Assembly (NCBI GenBank): GCA_963664585.2
Contig: CAXXEO010000017.1
Coordinates: 241,951 to 305,950 of the forward strand
Length of the DNA: 64,000 bases
Direction: 5' to 3'
Source: G963664585 sp963664585
GTDB taxonomy: Bacteria > Bacillota > Clostridia > Oscillospirales > Ruminococcaceae
In this document: piece after piece, positions 50,316-58,397 of the stretch
How positions within the stretch are numbered: the first letter of the stretch is position 1
Layout of the letters: the number at the start of each line of letters is the position of its first letter
The notes under the pieces: generated by a model
The model's database searches: none
Told to the model about the DNA's origin: nothing
What the model saw: only the letters and a program-made list of their open reading frames with translations
Position numbers and translations under genes: made by a program

Positions 50316-51323
50316 TTAGCTGATCAATGCTTTAAAGAAGCCGGGGTTTTTGTCGGAAGAATAGATGTCAAAAAAATCGCTTCCTTTTGAAAGGTCTATC
50401 CGAGAGGTTAACACCGCTTCTTTTTGTGTGAGGGCAATTACACCATCAAGCCCTTTCGTCGCTACCATTGGTGCGTAGATGGCCGCAGGACTGTTTGACA
50501 ATTTGAGGCCCAGATCACCGCTTCCGCTTATTCCTGCGCTCAGCAGGGTTACACCTGCCTCGTTCGCACGGTAGCGGGAAAGCTCCACCCGATCGCCAAA
50601 GGGAGAAGAGGGTGTCAGTATTATCTCGGCTTTCTGGGCTTTGGCAATGTAATAAGGCTGATAGCAACCGGCTGCAGCAGCGCTGATCATAGCGATGCGG
50701 CCAAGCTTTGTCTGAAAGGCATCCAGTCTCTCCCCCGTCTTCACCCCGGCTGTCCGCTCAAAAGGAGAAAGAATAAGCTTGTCCTGCGCACCCAGCACTG
50801 TCCCGGTTTCGGAAAAGAGAAGCGCGCGGTTATAAATCCCGCTGTTCTCCATCACATAAAAGCTTCCCGGGGCGATCATAATCCGATGCGCAGCTGAAAG
50901 CGCGCCAAAAGTGTTGAGGTAAATATCACTCACAAATCCAGCCACCGATTCGATAATGAAAGAAAAGGCCTCGTGGAGGTTTTCGGGTGAATCTTCCAGA
51001 TCAGCAAGGTCAGAGAGAAAGGCGGAAAATCCAGGCATGAGAGAAATTGGAAGCATTCCAGTCAGCTCGGGGAATGCCACTAGCTGTGACCCTGCATCCG
51101 CTGCCGTCGTCACATAGGAATCCATATCTTCAATATAATCGCTAAGCGAGTCGTAGCGCCTGGGCGAAAGTTTTACCACGGAAAGCTTAATGTTCGAACG
51201 CTCAACATACCGCAGTGCATCAGAAGGCCTAATCGCACGCATATCCACCAGACGGCGAACCTTTTTGGATTGCGGCTGCCAGGACATCACCAGAGAACCC
51301 GCCTTTAGTCTCGTTTTAAACAT
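50316..51323 (-). CDS. Nitrilase-superfamily-like protein, catalytic Cys apparently lost
   Basis: This protein of about 335 residues has a nitrilase-fold pattern after a unique N-terminal ~45 residues: the Glu motif QLVAFPELTG, MIAPGSFYV, and the Lys motif GAQDKLILSPFE. At the nucleophile elbow, the expected ICYD-type motif is replaced by AMISAAAAGCYQP, with Ser/Ala in place of Cys and a displaced Cys. GGGGG precedes ATG 51323, which overlaps the upstream gene stop. It is probably a non-hydrolytic or altered member. The function is unknown. Confidence 0.65.
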   Translation of the reverse strand: MFKTRLKAGSLVMSWQPQSKKVRRLVDMRAIRPSDALRYVERSNIKLSVVKLSPRRYDSLSDYIEDMDSYVTTAADAGSQLVAFPELTGMLPISLMPGFSAFLSDLADLEDSPENLHEAFSFIIESVAGFVSDIYLNTFGALSAAHRIMIAPGSFYVMENSGIYNRALLFSETGTVLGAQDKLILSPFERTAGVKTGERLDAFQTKLGRIAMISAAAAGCYQPYYIAKAQKAEIILTPSSPFGDRVELSRYRANEAGVTLLSAGISGSGDLGLKLSNSPAAIYAPMVATKGLDGVIALTQKEAVLTSRIDLSKGSDFFDIYSSDKNPGFFKALIS

Positions 51324-52002
51324 CGGCAAATCCCCCCATCAGTTGACTGTGATGGCATAAAAGCTCACGGCAGCGCTCCCTCTGATATTCTTTGCCAGAG
51401 GGCAAAGACAGTTCCAGTGCAGCGGAAATTGGTAAGGCTTCGGCAAAGGCGGCAAGATAATTTCCCATAGGACCAACAACAGCCGAGCCTGCATTCGTCA
51501 CGGCCACCACATGGACTCCACCGCTTTGAGCAGCATTGACCGCTGCTTGATCAACACGACCGTTATGAAAATCATAAAGCTGTATATACTGGCTGGAAAT
51601 GATTAATCCGGCTCCCAACTCGGCTGCCCGACAAACCATCTGGGGGTAGTTTATATCCACATCGACCATAAGAGCGATTTTGCCAAAGGGTGTCTCGATG
51701 AGGGACAGCTCCTCACTGCGTGTAAATTGTCCGCGATAGTTCAGGTTCAAGTGTACGGCGCTCTGTCCGCCCAGAACCTGTCCGTCCGGTCCGATAAGGC
51801 ATAGGCACAGTTTTTCTTGTACCACGAATCGTCCCGGAACAAGATAGATCTGATGTTTTTTTGCATACCGAACCGCCGCACCCAGCATCTTTTTAAGATC
51901 GGGGGTGGATAAATAATTGCCTAAGTCTGAGAAGACTACCAGTTGCGCCCCAGGAAGGGGAACAGTAAGGGGTTCGGTAATGCAGACGGTTAGCTTATTC
52001 AA
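51316..52002 (-). CDS. Second degenerate nitrilase-fold protein
   Basis: This 228-residue protein also follows the nitrilase order (QLVVFSDLGNYL; YLVPGRFVVQEKL; LIGPDGQVLGG; TPFGKIALMVDVDINYPQMV; AELGAGLIISSQY), but all three catalytic positions are changed: FSDLG for the Glu motif, no clear Lys, and Val in place of the nucleophile Cys. AGGAGG lies 7 nt before TTG 52002. It overlaps the next nitrilase-like gene, so the two may form a complex of inactive paralogues. Confidence 0.65.
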   Translation of the reverse strand: MNKLTVCITEPLTVPLPGAQLVVFSDLGNYLSTPDLKKMLGAAVRYAKKHQIYLVPGRFVVQEKLCLCLIGPDGQVLGGQSAVHLNLNYRGQFTRSEELSLIETPFGKIALMVDVDINYPQMVCRAAELGAGLIISSQYIQLYDFHNGRVDQAAVNAAQSGGVHVVAVTNAGSAVVGPMGNYLAAFAEALPISAALELSLPSGKEYQRERCRELLCHHSQLMGGFADV

Positions 52003-52136
52003 ATCTTTAGCCTCCTGTAGCCGGGTAATAAAAAAACACTACTCTTCCATCCTATAGTGATTCTTAAATAAACAGGTTTTCCCTCTTTGATTGCCTGCAT
52101 TTTATAGGAATGCAAAGGGGATCTTTTTATCATAAT
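51999..52136 (-). CDS. Possible small basic protein upstream of the nitrilase-like pair
   Basis: A frame of about 45 residues (MIMIKRSPLHSYKMQAIKEG, then KPVYLRITIGWKSSVF) ends with a TGA that overlaps the TTG start of the next gene (TTGA), suggesting translational coupling. The frame can be extended upstream to 52202. There is no recognised family and only a weak ribosome-binding site, so it may be a leader or chance frame. Confidence 0.35.
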   Translation of the reverse strand: MMIKRSPLHSYKMQAIKEGKPVYLRITIGWKSSVFLLPGYRRLKI

Positions 52137-52187
52137 CATACCCCATCCGACATAAATTGACAAGATTTCTTTGCGCTCTTTTTTATG

Positions 52188-52275
52188 TTGAATCCAGTAC
52201 ATTGTAAGGGGTAAATGTCCTTATATATTCCCCCGCCAATGGCGGGGGAATATATAAGTTTAAGATGTTGAATGC
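52188..52275. repeat. Family B palindromic repeat, copy 2 (shortened)
   Basis: Contains CAGTACATTGTAAGGGGTAAATGTCC, then the hairpin TATTCCCCCGCC/GGCGGGGGAATA with an AAT loop variant, then ATAAGTTTAAGATG. The internal blocks match family B copies at 32920 and 54987, but the left part is shorter. Confidence 0.65.
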
Positions 52276-52465
52276 ATTTTTCTAAATAAACCGGATTTCT
52301 TTTTTCTGTCATTCTCGCCGCAAGAGGCGATGACAGGGAGAAAATAGTTTACCAAAATAGTTTATCTTTTCATTTTTTTGTGTGAAATATTACCCTGAAA
52401 GGTTTTAACATAAAAAAAGACTCAGGTGACAAAATATTATCGATTAATATCATTGGAGTGATTTG
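52276..52465. other. Leader region of the spoVA operon
   Basis: The region is AT-rich and contains a family C-type hairpin (TGTCATTCTCGCC / GGCGATGACA, about 52306-52333). A forespore (sigma-G) promoter would be expected here; no confident match was picked. Confidence 0.4.
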
Positions 52466-52903
52466 ATGACCAATAAAGACTATGATCAACTTGCAAAGAT
52501 GGCCTCACCAAATTCAAAAAGCTATCTGAATATTCCCAAGGCCTTTGTCATTGGCGGCGCCATATGCACCCTTGGACAAGCTCTGGCTAACTTATATATC
52601 TATCTGGGGTTGTCAAAAGAACTTGCGCCAACCGCTGTTTCGGTAAGCCTTGTTTTTCTGTCAGCCCTGCTTACCGGACTTAACGTCTATGATGACATAG
52701 CGAAGCACGGCGGCGCGGGCACACTTGTTCCTATCACTGGCTTTGCCAATGCTGTAGCAGCCCCCGCCCTTGAATTCAAAAGCGAGGGTCTTATCCTTGG
52801 TGTAGGCGCGAAGATGTTCATCATTGCCGGACCTGTCATTGTTTATGGCGTCACCGCCAGTATTGTATACGGGCTGATCATCTATATCTTTCACCTTTAC
52901 TGA
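52466..52903 (+). CDS. spoVAC: Stage V sporulation protein AC
   Basis: This 145-residue, four-helix membrane protein matches SpoVAC (KAFVIGGAICTLGQALANLYI; HGGAGTLVPITGFANAVAAPALEFKSEG; KMFIIAGPVIVYGV). SpoVAC is a mechanosensitive channel-like subunit of the dipicolinic acid channel of spores. TTGGAGTG precedes ATG 52466. It is followed after 14 nt by spoVAD. Confidence 0.95.
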   Translation: MTNKDYDQLAKMASPNSKSYLNIPKAFVIGGAICTLGQALANLYIYLGLSKELAPTAVSVSLVFLSALLTGLNVYDDIAKHGGAGTLVPITGFANAVAAPALEFKSEGLILGVGAKMFIIAGPVIVYGVTASIVYGLIIYIFHLY

Positions 52904-52917
52904 TTGGAGGAAACTTC

Positions 52918-53936
52918 ATGGCTAAAAAAACCGGGAAATACACGATCACCCTTGAAAATTCGCCTTCGGTGATCAGCTTTGCGGCCATTGGGTCAAAAAA
53001 GGAGTCGGAGGGGCCTTTAGCTGACTATTTTGATATTGTCAACGAAGATTCAACGTTTGGCGAGCAGACATGGGAAAAGGCGGAAAGCCGAATGCAGAAG
53101 GACGTGATCAATAAGGCTTTGGCAAAATGCCAGCTTTCCTCAGGGGATATCGACTGCATCTTTGCCGGAGATCTTCTGAATCAGTGCATCGGCTCGACTT
53201 TTGGGCTTAGGGAGATGGGCATTCCCCTTTTCGGCATCTATTCCGCCTGTGCTTCAATGGCAGAAGGATTGGCGCTGGCCAGTATCCTTGTAGACAGTGA
53301 AACGGTGACAAGAGCTGCGGCCATCACTTCCTCCCATTTTTGCTCGGCAGAGAGACAGTACCGCTTTCCACTGGAGTATGGGGGGCAACGTCCGCCGACC
53401 TCCCAGTGGACAGTTACCGGCTCGGGTGCGGCCATTGTGGGCAAACAGGTCTCCCCCACCCTATGTCCGGGCAGTTACCATAGGGTGTATTGAAGACAAG
53501 GGAATCACTGACGCCAACAATATGGGCGCGGCGATGGCTCCGGCAGCAGCCGCAACAATCAAGTGTTTTTTTGCAGATACCTGTACCAACGCAGACAACT
53601 ATGACCTGATTCTCACAGGCGACCCTTGGCATGATCGGAAGCAAGATTGCCGATGAGCTTTTGGCACGTGACGGTTATGACATTCACGACAAACACGCAG
53701 ACTGCGGTCTTTTAATTTATGACAGAGACAGGCAGGACGTTCATGCAGGCGGCTCGGGCGCGGGGTGCAGTGCATCGGTTTTGTGTTCTTATATTCTGCC
53801 ATCCATGCGCCAGGGTAGAATTAATAATGCTCTTTTTATCGCGACAGGCGCCCTTTTGTCCCCCACCAGTGTGCAGCAGAAACAGAGCATCCCTTGTATC
53901 GCACACCTAATCCATCTTTCCACTCTGCCGCAATAA
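52918..53936 (+). pseudogene. spoVAD: Stage V sporulation protein AD, broken by two single-base insertions
   Basis: The thiolase-like SpoVAD binds dipicolinic acid for uptake into the spore. The first phase (ENSPSVISFAAIGSKKESEG ... GSGAAIVGKQVSP) shifts at 53446-53460, resumes as YVRAVTIGCIEDKGITDANNMG in the next phase, and shifts again near 53622 to MIGSKIADELLARDGYDIHD and the conserved HAGGSGAGCSASVLCSY end. Each break is explained by one extra C: CTCCCCCACC where four C restore the frame, and GGCGACCCTTGG where two restore GDLGMIG. It is either a real double mutation or a sequence error in C runs. With both removed, a normal-length protein of ~338 residues results. Confidence 0.9.
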
Positions 53937-54049
53937 ACTTTTAATCATCGAGTTCCCCTGCACTTTGTGACGGCAGCAGCCACCTTCCGTGTGGGATGGC
54001 AGCAGAGCAGCAAATTGATCTATTCCACACGGAGAAATCGGAGAATCCT

Positions 54050-54412
54050 ATGTTTTATGAATACGCGAAAGCCTTTCTGGTGGGCGGGGCTATCTGTGCG
54101 GTTGGACAGGTTTTGATTGATTATACCAAACTCACCCCCGCCCGAATCCTGGTAAGCTTCGTCATGCTGGGGGTCTTTCTTGGAGGCATAGGCATCTACC
54201 AGCCTCTCATCGAGTTCGCAGGAGCAGGTGCCTCGGTTCCCCTCACCGGCTTTGGAGCTACTCTGGCAAAGGGAGTGCGTGAAAGCGTTGCACAAAAGGG
54301 ACTTGTAGGCGTTATTGCCGGTGGAATGACAGCCGCAGCAGCGGGAATCAGTGCCTCCATATTCTTTGGCCTTCTTACGGCGCTGATCTTTAAACCTGGC
54401 GACAAGAGCTAA
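54050..54412 (+). CDS. spoVAE: Stage V sporulation protein AE
   Basis: This 120-residue membrane protein has the SpoVAE/SpoVAC-like pattern YAKAFLVGGAICAVGQVLIDY, then GAGASVPLTGFGATLAKG and a final membrane helix. CGGAGAATCCT precedes ATG 54050. It completes the spoVAC-AD-AE set that forms the minimal dipicolinate channel. Confidence 0.93.
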   Translation: MFYEYAKAFLVGGAICAVGQVLIDYTKLTPARILVSFVMLGVFLGGIGIYQPLIEFAGAGASVPLTGFGATLAKGVRESVAQKGLVGVIAGGMTAAAAGISASIFFGLLTALIFKPGDKS

Positions 54413-54472
54413 ATGTTGCTTATCCAGTCCCCTGAGGGTAACAGGATAAGGTAATATAAATTCAGCGTACAA

Positions 54473-54500
54473 CAAAAACGGATGGCCTAAGCCATCCGTC
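54473..54500 (-). terminator. Terminator of rpsT
   Basis: The stem ACGGATGGC / GCCATCCGT with a 4-nt loop is followed on the minus strand by TTTTTG. It also lies between the convergent spoVAE and rpsT genes. Confidence 0.85.
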
Positions 54501-54512
54501 ACAGAATTGAAT

Positions 54513-54776
54513 TTAGCCTTTTACCTGATTGAGCTTCTTCGCCAAAGCAGACTTTCTGTTGGCAGCCTTGTTCTTATGGACAACGCCCTTTGCAGCAGCC
54601 TGATCAATTTTTTTCATGGCGAGCCTGATAGCCTCAGCAGTGTTATCGGCACCGGTGCTTAGCGCGCTTTCAGCCTTCTTCATTACAGTCTTAAGACTTG
54701 TCTTAATTGATTTGTTCTGAAGGGTTTTGGTCTTTATGACCTTAACTCTCTTTTTAGCAGACTTGATATTTGCCAT
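54513..54776 (-). CDS. rpsT: 30S ribosomal protein S20
   Basis: This 87-residue basic protein (MANIKSAKKRVKVIKTKTLQ; SALSTGADNTAEAIRLAMKK; GVVHKNKAANRKSALAKKLN) is S20, binding the 5' domain and h44 of 16S rRNA. Its divergent position next to gpr-spoIIP-lepA-hemW is the usual Firmicutes order. Confidence 0.97.
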   Translation of the reverse strand: MANIKSAKKRVKVIKTKTLQNKSIKTSLKTVMKKAESALSTGADNTAEAIRLAMKKIDQAAAKGVVHKNKAANRKSALAKKLNQVKG

Positions 54777-54986
54777 CCTTACACCCCCTCGCCAATTGCA
54801 TAACAGTACAAATTATATTAGCATTTATCGTTCTAAAAAGCAACTGTTTTTGTATTTTCCGCAAAATAAATCTATGCGCCTGATCGCGTATTTTATGATC
54901 ATGTCACTTTTCCCAACCTGTGTCGGAAAAGTGATATCGGTTAATTGCCTATTCACTGGTAAATAGTATCTATTGTCTACATCTTT

Positions 54987-55095
54987 CTAGTACCTTGTAA
55001 AATCTAAATCTTTTATGGCAATGGGTTAAATGTCCTTGTAATTCCTCCGCCGAAGGCGGGGGAATAGACAAGTTTAAGATGCTACATTGTACTAG
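54987..55095. repeat. Family B palindromic repeat, copy 3
   Basis: Runs from CTAGTACCTTGTAAAATCT, through CCTTGTAATTCCTCCGCC and GGCGGGGGAATAGACAAG, to AAGATGCTACATTGTACTAG. CTAGTAC ends are perfect inverted repeats. Loop is GAAG, in contrast to TTCG in copy 1. Confidence 0.85.
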
Positions 55096-55120
55096 ATTAA
55101 AAATGAAATGAGGTGATAAA

Positions 55121-55333
55121 TTGAAGAATAACATTAGCAGTCACGAAGAGGGCGTAGAGGATTATTTGCGCATTGAAGGGGAAGACGCTCTCAGAGAACC
55201 GGATTTATGGCGGAGTGACGATTATGGATTCCCCGTGCAACGCTTCCTCTATCCCTACAGGGAAACGTATTCGTCAAATTCTTTATTTGCATATGATATA
55301 TTTTTGACTGGAGGACCTCAGTTATGGCTATAA
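55121..55333 (+). CDS. Small protein of unknown function preceding gpr
   Basis: This 70-residue acidic protein (MKNNISSHEEGVEDYLRIEG; EPDLWRSDDYGFPVQRF) starts at TTG 55121 after GAGGTGATAAA and overlaps the gpr start by 10 nt, implying translational coupling. The family is not recognised. It is a plausible real gene because of position and ribosome-binding site, but no homologue is recalled. Confidence 0.5.
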   Translation: MKNNISSHEEGVEDYLRIEGEDALREPDLWRSDDYGFPVQRFLYPYRETYSSNSLFAYDIFLTGGPQLWL

Positions 55334-56178
55334 GAACAGACCTCGCACTCGAAAGCACAGGCTCCTCGGACGGAAAGTTGCCTGAGGGGGTCGCAGTGGA
55401 GGAAAAAGAGGTCGATGGGATCAAGATGACCACCGTCCACGTCAGTACGCCACAAGCCGCTGAACGCTTGGGTAAACCGGTGGGGGACTATCTCACTTTT
55501 GAGTTTCCCATTGCCTCAGCCACGGATAACGGCGCCAAGGCTACAAACCTTTTGGCTGCGCAAATTACAGAAATGCTTCCCAAAGGGGCCATTTTAGTAG
55601 CGGGACTCGGCAATGAGGACATCACTCCCGATGCCCTTGGACCCAGAGCGGCAAGGCAGATACTGGCCACCCGTCATATTGGGCTTGACATGGCGGCGCG
55701 TCTGGGGTTGGAGGGGCTGCGTCCTGTCTCTGCCATTGCTCCGGGTGTTCTGGGGCAAACGGGCATTGAAACTGCTGAGATCATTGCCTCGGTAGCCAGA
55801 GATATCTCTCCCGCGGCTGTCATTGTCATTGACGCGTTGGCCTCCCGCTCATTGGCACGGCTTGGGACTACGGTTCAGCTTTCAAACACCGGTCTGTCGC
55901 CCGGCGGCGGCGTACTCAACCACCGTTCCGCAATTAACAGCGATACCCTTGGTGTACCCGTAATCTCAGTGGGTGTCCCCACCGTAGTGGATGGTGCGAC
56001 TCTTGTTGCCGATCTGGGCGGGGGGGCCCAGCCAAACGACGCGGCTGCTGGTGTCATGGTCACGCCCCGGGATATCGACCAGTTGATCGACAAAGGGGCA
56101 CGTCTGCTCTCCTCAGCCATTAATATTGCCCTCCAGCCTACTCTGTCCCCCGACGATATCGCCTTTCTCACGACCTAA
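55324..56178 (+). CDS. gpr: Germination protease (GPR endopeptidase)
   Basis: This 284-residue protease degrades small acid-soluble spore proteins at germination. It shows RTDLALES near the autoprocessing region, VAGLGNEDITPDALGPRA, APGVLGQTGIETAEI, VIDALASRS and NTGLSPGGGVLNHR. GGAGG precedes ATG 55324. It is the first of the conserved gpr-spoIIP-lepA-hemW block and is normally transcribed in the forespore. Confidence 0.96.
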   Translation: MAIRTDLALESTGSSDGKLPEGVAVEEKEVDGIKMTTVHVSTPQAAERLGKPVGDYLTFEFPIASATDNGAKATNLLAAQITEMLPKGAILVAGLGNEDITPDALGPRAARQILATRHIGLDMAARLGLEGLRPVSAIAPGVLGQTGIETAEIIASVARDISPAAVIVIDALASRSLARLGTTVQLSNTGLSPGGGVLNHRSAINSDTLGVPVISVGVPTVVDGATLVADLGGGAQPNDAAAGVMVTPRDIDQLIDKGARLLSSAINIALQPTLSPDDIAFLTT

Positions 56179-56189
56179 AAGGCTTTTAC

Positions 56190-56222
56190 CTCTCATGCCC
56201 GCTTCCGGCGGGGGTATGAGTT
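56190..56222 (+). terminator. GC hairpin after gpr
   Basis: The stem CTCATGCCCGC / GCGGGGGTATGAG with a TTCC loop is followed by TTTGTTATT. It could be a terminator and also resembles the dispersed GC hairpins. Confidence 0.5.
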
Positions 56223-56395
56223 TGTTATTATCATGCTAATGAAAATTTACAATTCTTTTTCTTCGCTCTGGCTGCGACGCTTAAAAGAGATATCCACAGA
56301 TTAAGCCTTCTTTCAATCAACTCTAAAAAGGGACAACCTCCCACGCACTGGCATATATGCCCCCCAGGCAGAATAAACATTGTAGGGATACACAG

Positions 56396-57592
56396 ATGTT
56401 TAAAAGCTTCGGAGGTAACGGTGTGAGGCGGTTTACACATGGACGATTTTATCTATTTGCGGTGGCGGTCATTGTCACCGCTCCCATTACCCTATATATG
56501 CTAAAGCTCTCCTTGCCGATGGTGCTGGAGCTCACAAGAAGAGCTGCGGTGTTATCGGCCGTACTTGGTATGCCTGAAGGTGGTATTGCCATGTTGGAGG
56601 ACCGATTTAATTCCGAAATATTTACTCCCGACGAGCTTCAGGGCCTGTCTGACCCCTCTTCCTCAGTTTCTCCCTCTGCCTCTGCTGGGCAGAAGAACTC
56701 CGCATCCTCGGGTCAATCGGTTCCCAGCGACCCTCAGCGACCTGATGCGAGCTACTCAACGATTAGTGATCCTCCTGACATTCCCAAGGAATTTCGCGGA
56801 ACGCTTTTGACGGAAAACATGGCGGGGTTTCATTCGTCTGCCTACATTAAATTTGGATCAGCCTATATCAAAAGCTATGTGAAATTAAGTACCGCCACTA
56901 TTGAAAGCTCCCTCAAAAAGCCAATGGAACTCAAACTGGCCAAAACTGACGCTCCCCAGGTGCTGATCATGCACACCCACGCTACCGAAAGCTACAATGA
57001 TTACGACTATGAGTTTTATGATAAAAGGAATGGCTGGCGCACCACGGATAACAATAAAAACATGGTGGCTGTCGGCGATGAGATGACACGTGTCTTGACT
57101 GAAAACGGGATCGGGGTGATACATGCCGATACACAGCATGACTATCCCTCCTACAATGGCTCTTATGAGAGAAGCGCAAAAACGGTCAAAGAATATCTGG
57201 CCAAATATCCCAGCATAAAGGTGGTTTTCGACATACACCGCGATGCAATCGAGCGGGACGGCAGTGTCATCGTTAAGCCCACAACCGTTATAGAAGGAAA
57301 AAAAGCAGCCCAGTTGATGATCATCTCCTGTTGTGACGACGGCACTATGAATATGCCTAATTGGGAGCAAAATTTTCGTTTCGCTGCCTCTTTTGCCAGC
57401 GCTATTGAGACCAAATATCCCACTCTGACAAGACCGATCTTTTTCTGCAACAGAAAGTACAACCAGGATCTCACGACGGGTTCGTTGCTTTTGGAGTTCG
57501 GCTCCAACGCCTCAACCCTTGAAGAGGCCGTTTATACCGCCAAACTTACCGGTCAGGTATTATCAGAGCTTTTAAAGGGCACAATATCCTAA
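56396..57592 (+). CDS. spoIIP: Stage II sporulation protein P
   Basis: This 398-residue protein has an N-terminal membrane anchor (YLFAVAVIVTAPITLYMLKL), a Ser/Pro-rich linker (~residues 95-150) and the SpoIIP amidase/endopeptidase domain: VLIMHTHATESYNDYD, VVFDIHRDAI, QNFRFAASFASAIE and LLLEFGSNASTLEEA. It removes septal peptidoglycan during engulfment, with SpoIID and SpoIIM. ATG 56396 is chosen because upstream residues lack a signal. It lies downstream of gpr as usual. Confidence 0.94.
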   Translation: MFKSFGGNGVRRFTHGRFYLFAVAVIVTAPITLYMLKLSLPMVLELTRRAAVLSAVLGMPEGGIAMLEDRFNSEIFTPDELQGLSDPSSSVSPSASAGQKNSASSGQSVPSDPQRPDASYSTISDPPDIPKEFRGTLLTENMAGFHSSAYIKFGSAYIKSYVKLSTATIESSLKKPMELKLAKTDAPQVLIMHTHATESYNDYDYEFYDKRNGWRTTDNNKNMVAVGDEMTRVLTENGIGVIHADTQHDYPSYNGSYERSAKTVKEYLAKYPSIKVVFDIHRDAIERDGSVIVKPTTVIEGKKAAQLMIISCCDDGTMNMPNWEQNFRFAASFASAIETKYPTLTRPIFFCNRKYNQDLTTGSLLLEFGSNASTLEEAVYTAKLTGQVLSELLKGTIS

Positions 57593-57646
57593 TACTCTGT
57601 AATATACAGAAACAGCACCTCTCAGGATGTATAAAAGGAGAATTCC

Positions 57647-58021
57647 ATGGATCGATTCATTACCCATCTGCGCAGCTTCTTCGTGGCTTTCATAATTACC
57701 ATCATTGCGATCGCCACGCTGTGCGGATTCATACTGGTGGATAGTTCGACCGCAAATTATGGCTTTCGGGAACTCTCGCCCACCATCACCCTTGAAAAAG
57801 TAGCTGAAGGCAGATACGAGCTTGTGTGGATAGATCAAAAAATCGACATTTCAATGGAACCGCTTTTTAAGATTGAGGCACTGAGACAGAAGTATAATAT
57901 TCCACTTCCACCTGGCGTGGCCATCCGTCTGGAGCTTGCAGCAGTCGTAAAATGGGGGTGGGAGATTATTGAAGACGCGCGTCTTGAAAGAATGTATATC
58001 CAATCCGTACAAGATGAATAG
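57647..58021 (+). CDS. Single-pass membrane protein of unknown function
   Basis: This 124-residue protein has an N-terminal helix (FFVAFIITIIAIATLCGFIL) and an exported or peripheral domain (ELSPTITLEKVAEGRYELVW; EALRQKYNIPLPPGVAIRLE). AAAGGAG precedes ATG 57647. It lies between spoIIP and lepA, a position often taken by small sporulation-linked genes, but I recognise no family. Confidence 0.7.
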   Translation: MDRFITHLRSFFVAFIITIIAIATLCGFILVDSSTANYGFRELSPTITLEKVAEGRYELVWIDQKIDISMEPLFKIEALRQKYNIPLPPGVAIRLELAAVVKWGWEIIEDARLERMYIQSVQDE

Positions 58022-58397
58022 CATTAAATCCTGTTGCAATCGCTTTGTGTTTCTGCCTCTGTTTGCCCCGCCCGTGGCGGAGCAAACAGAGGCAGAATTA
58101 TTATTTTATAAAAGACGCTCGTTTAGCCGACGCCTTTTATGATTCGTTTTTTCTCACCTGTGTGGGGAAAAGCGAACCCGAAAATTCCTTGAGGTTGTCG
58201 GAGGGTATCGGTGCGGGAACGCAGGACTTGTTTGTCCTTTTGTTTTATTGTATAATGTATTGTACTGATTTTTTCCAAAAAGAAAGCAAAACTTCCCTTT
58301 TCTCCGCCACAGGCTCGGGAAAAGGGAATCTTAATAAATGTTTTCTTAAAAGCGATCGTAAACACTTTTGATCAATAACGCAGGGGAGTATGAGGTA
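58022..58397. other. Intergenic region with two GC hairpins
   Basis: The first hairpin, CCTCTGTTTGCCCCGCC / GGCGGAGCAAACAGAGG (58054-58092), is followed by CAGAATTA (family C type). A weaker one, TTCGTTTTTTC...GAAAAGCGAA, lies at 58143-58173. No coding sequence is evident. Confidence 0.5.
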
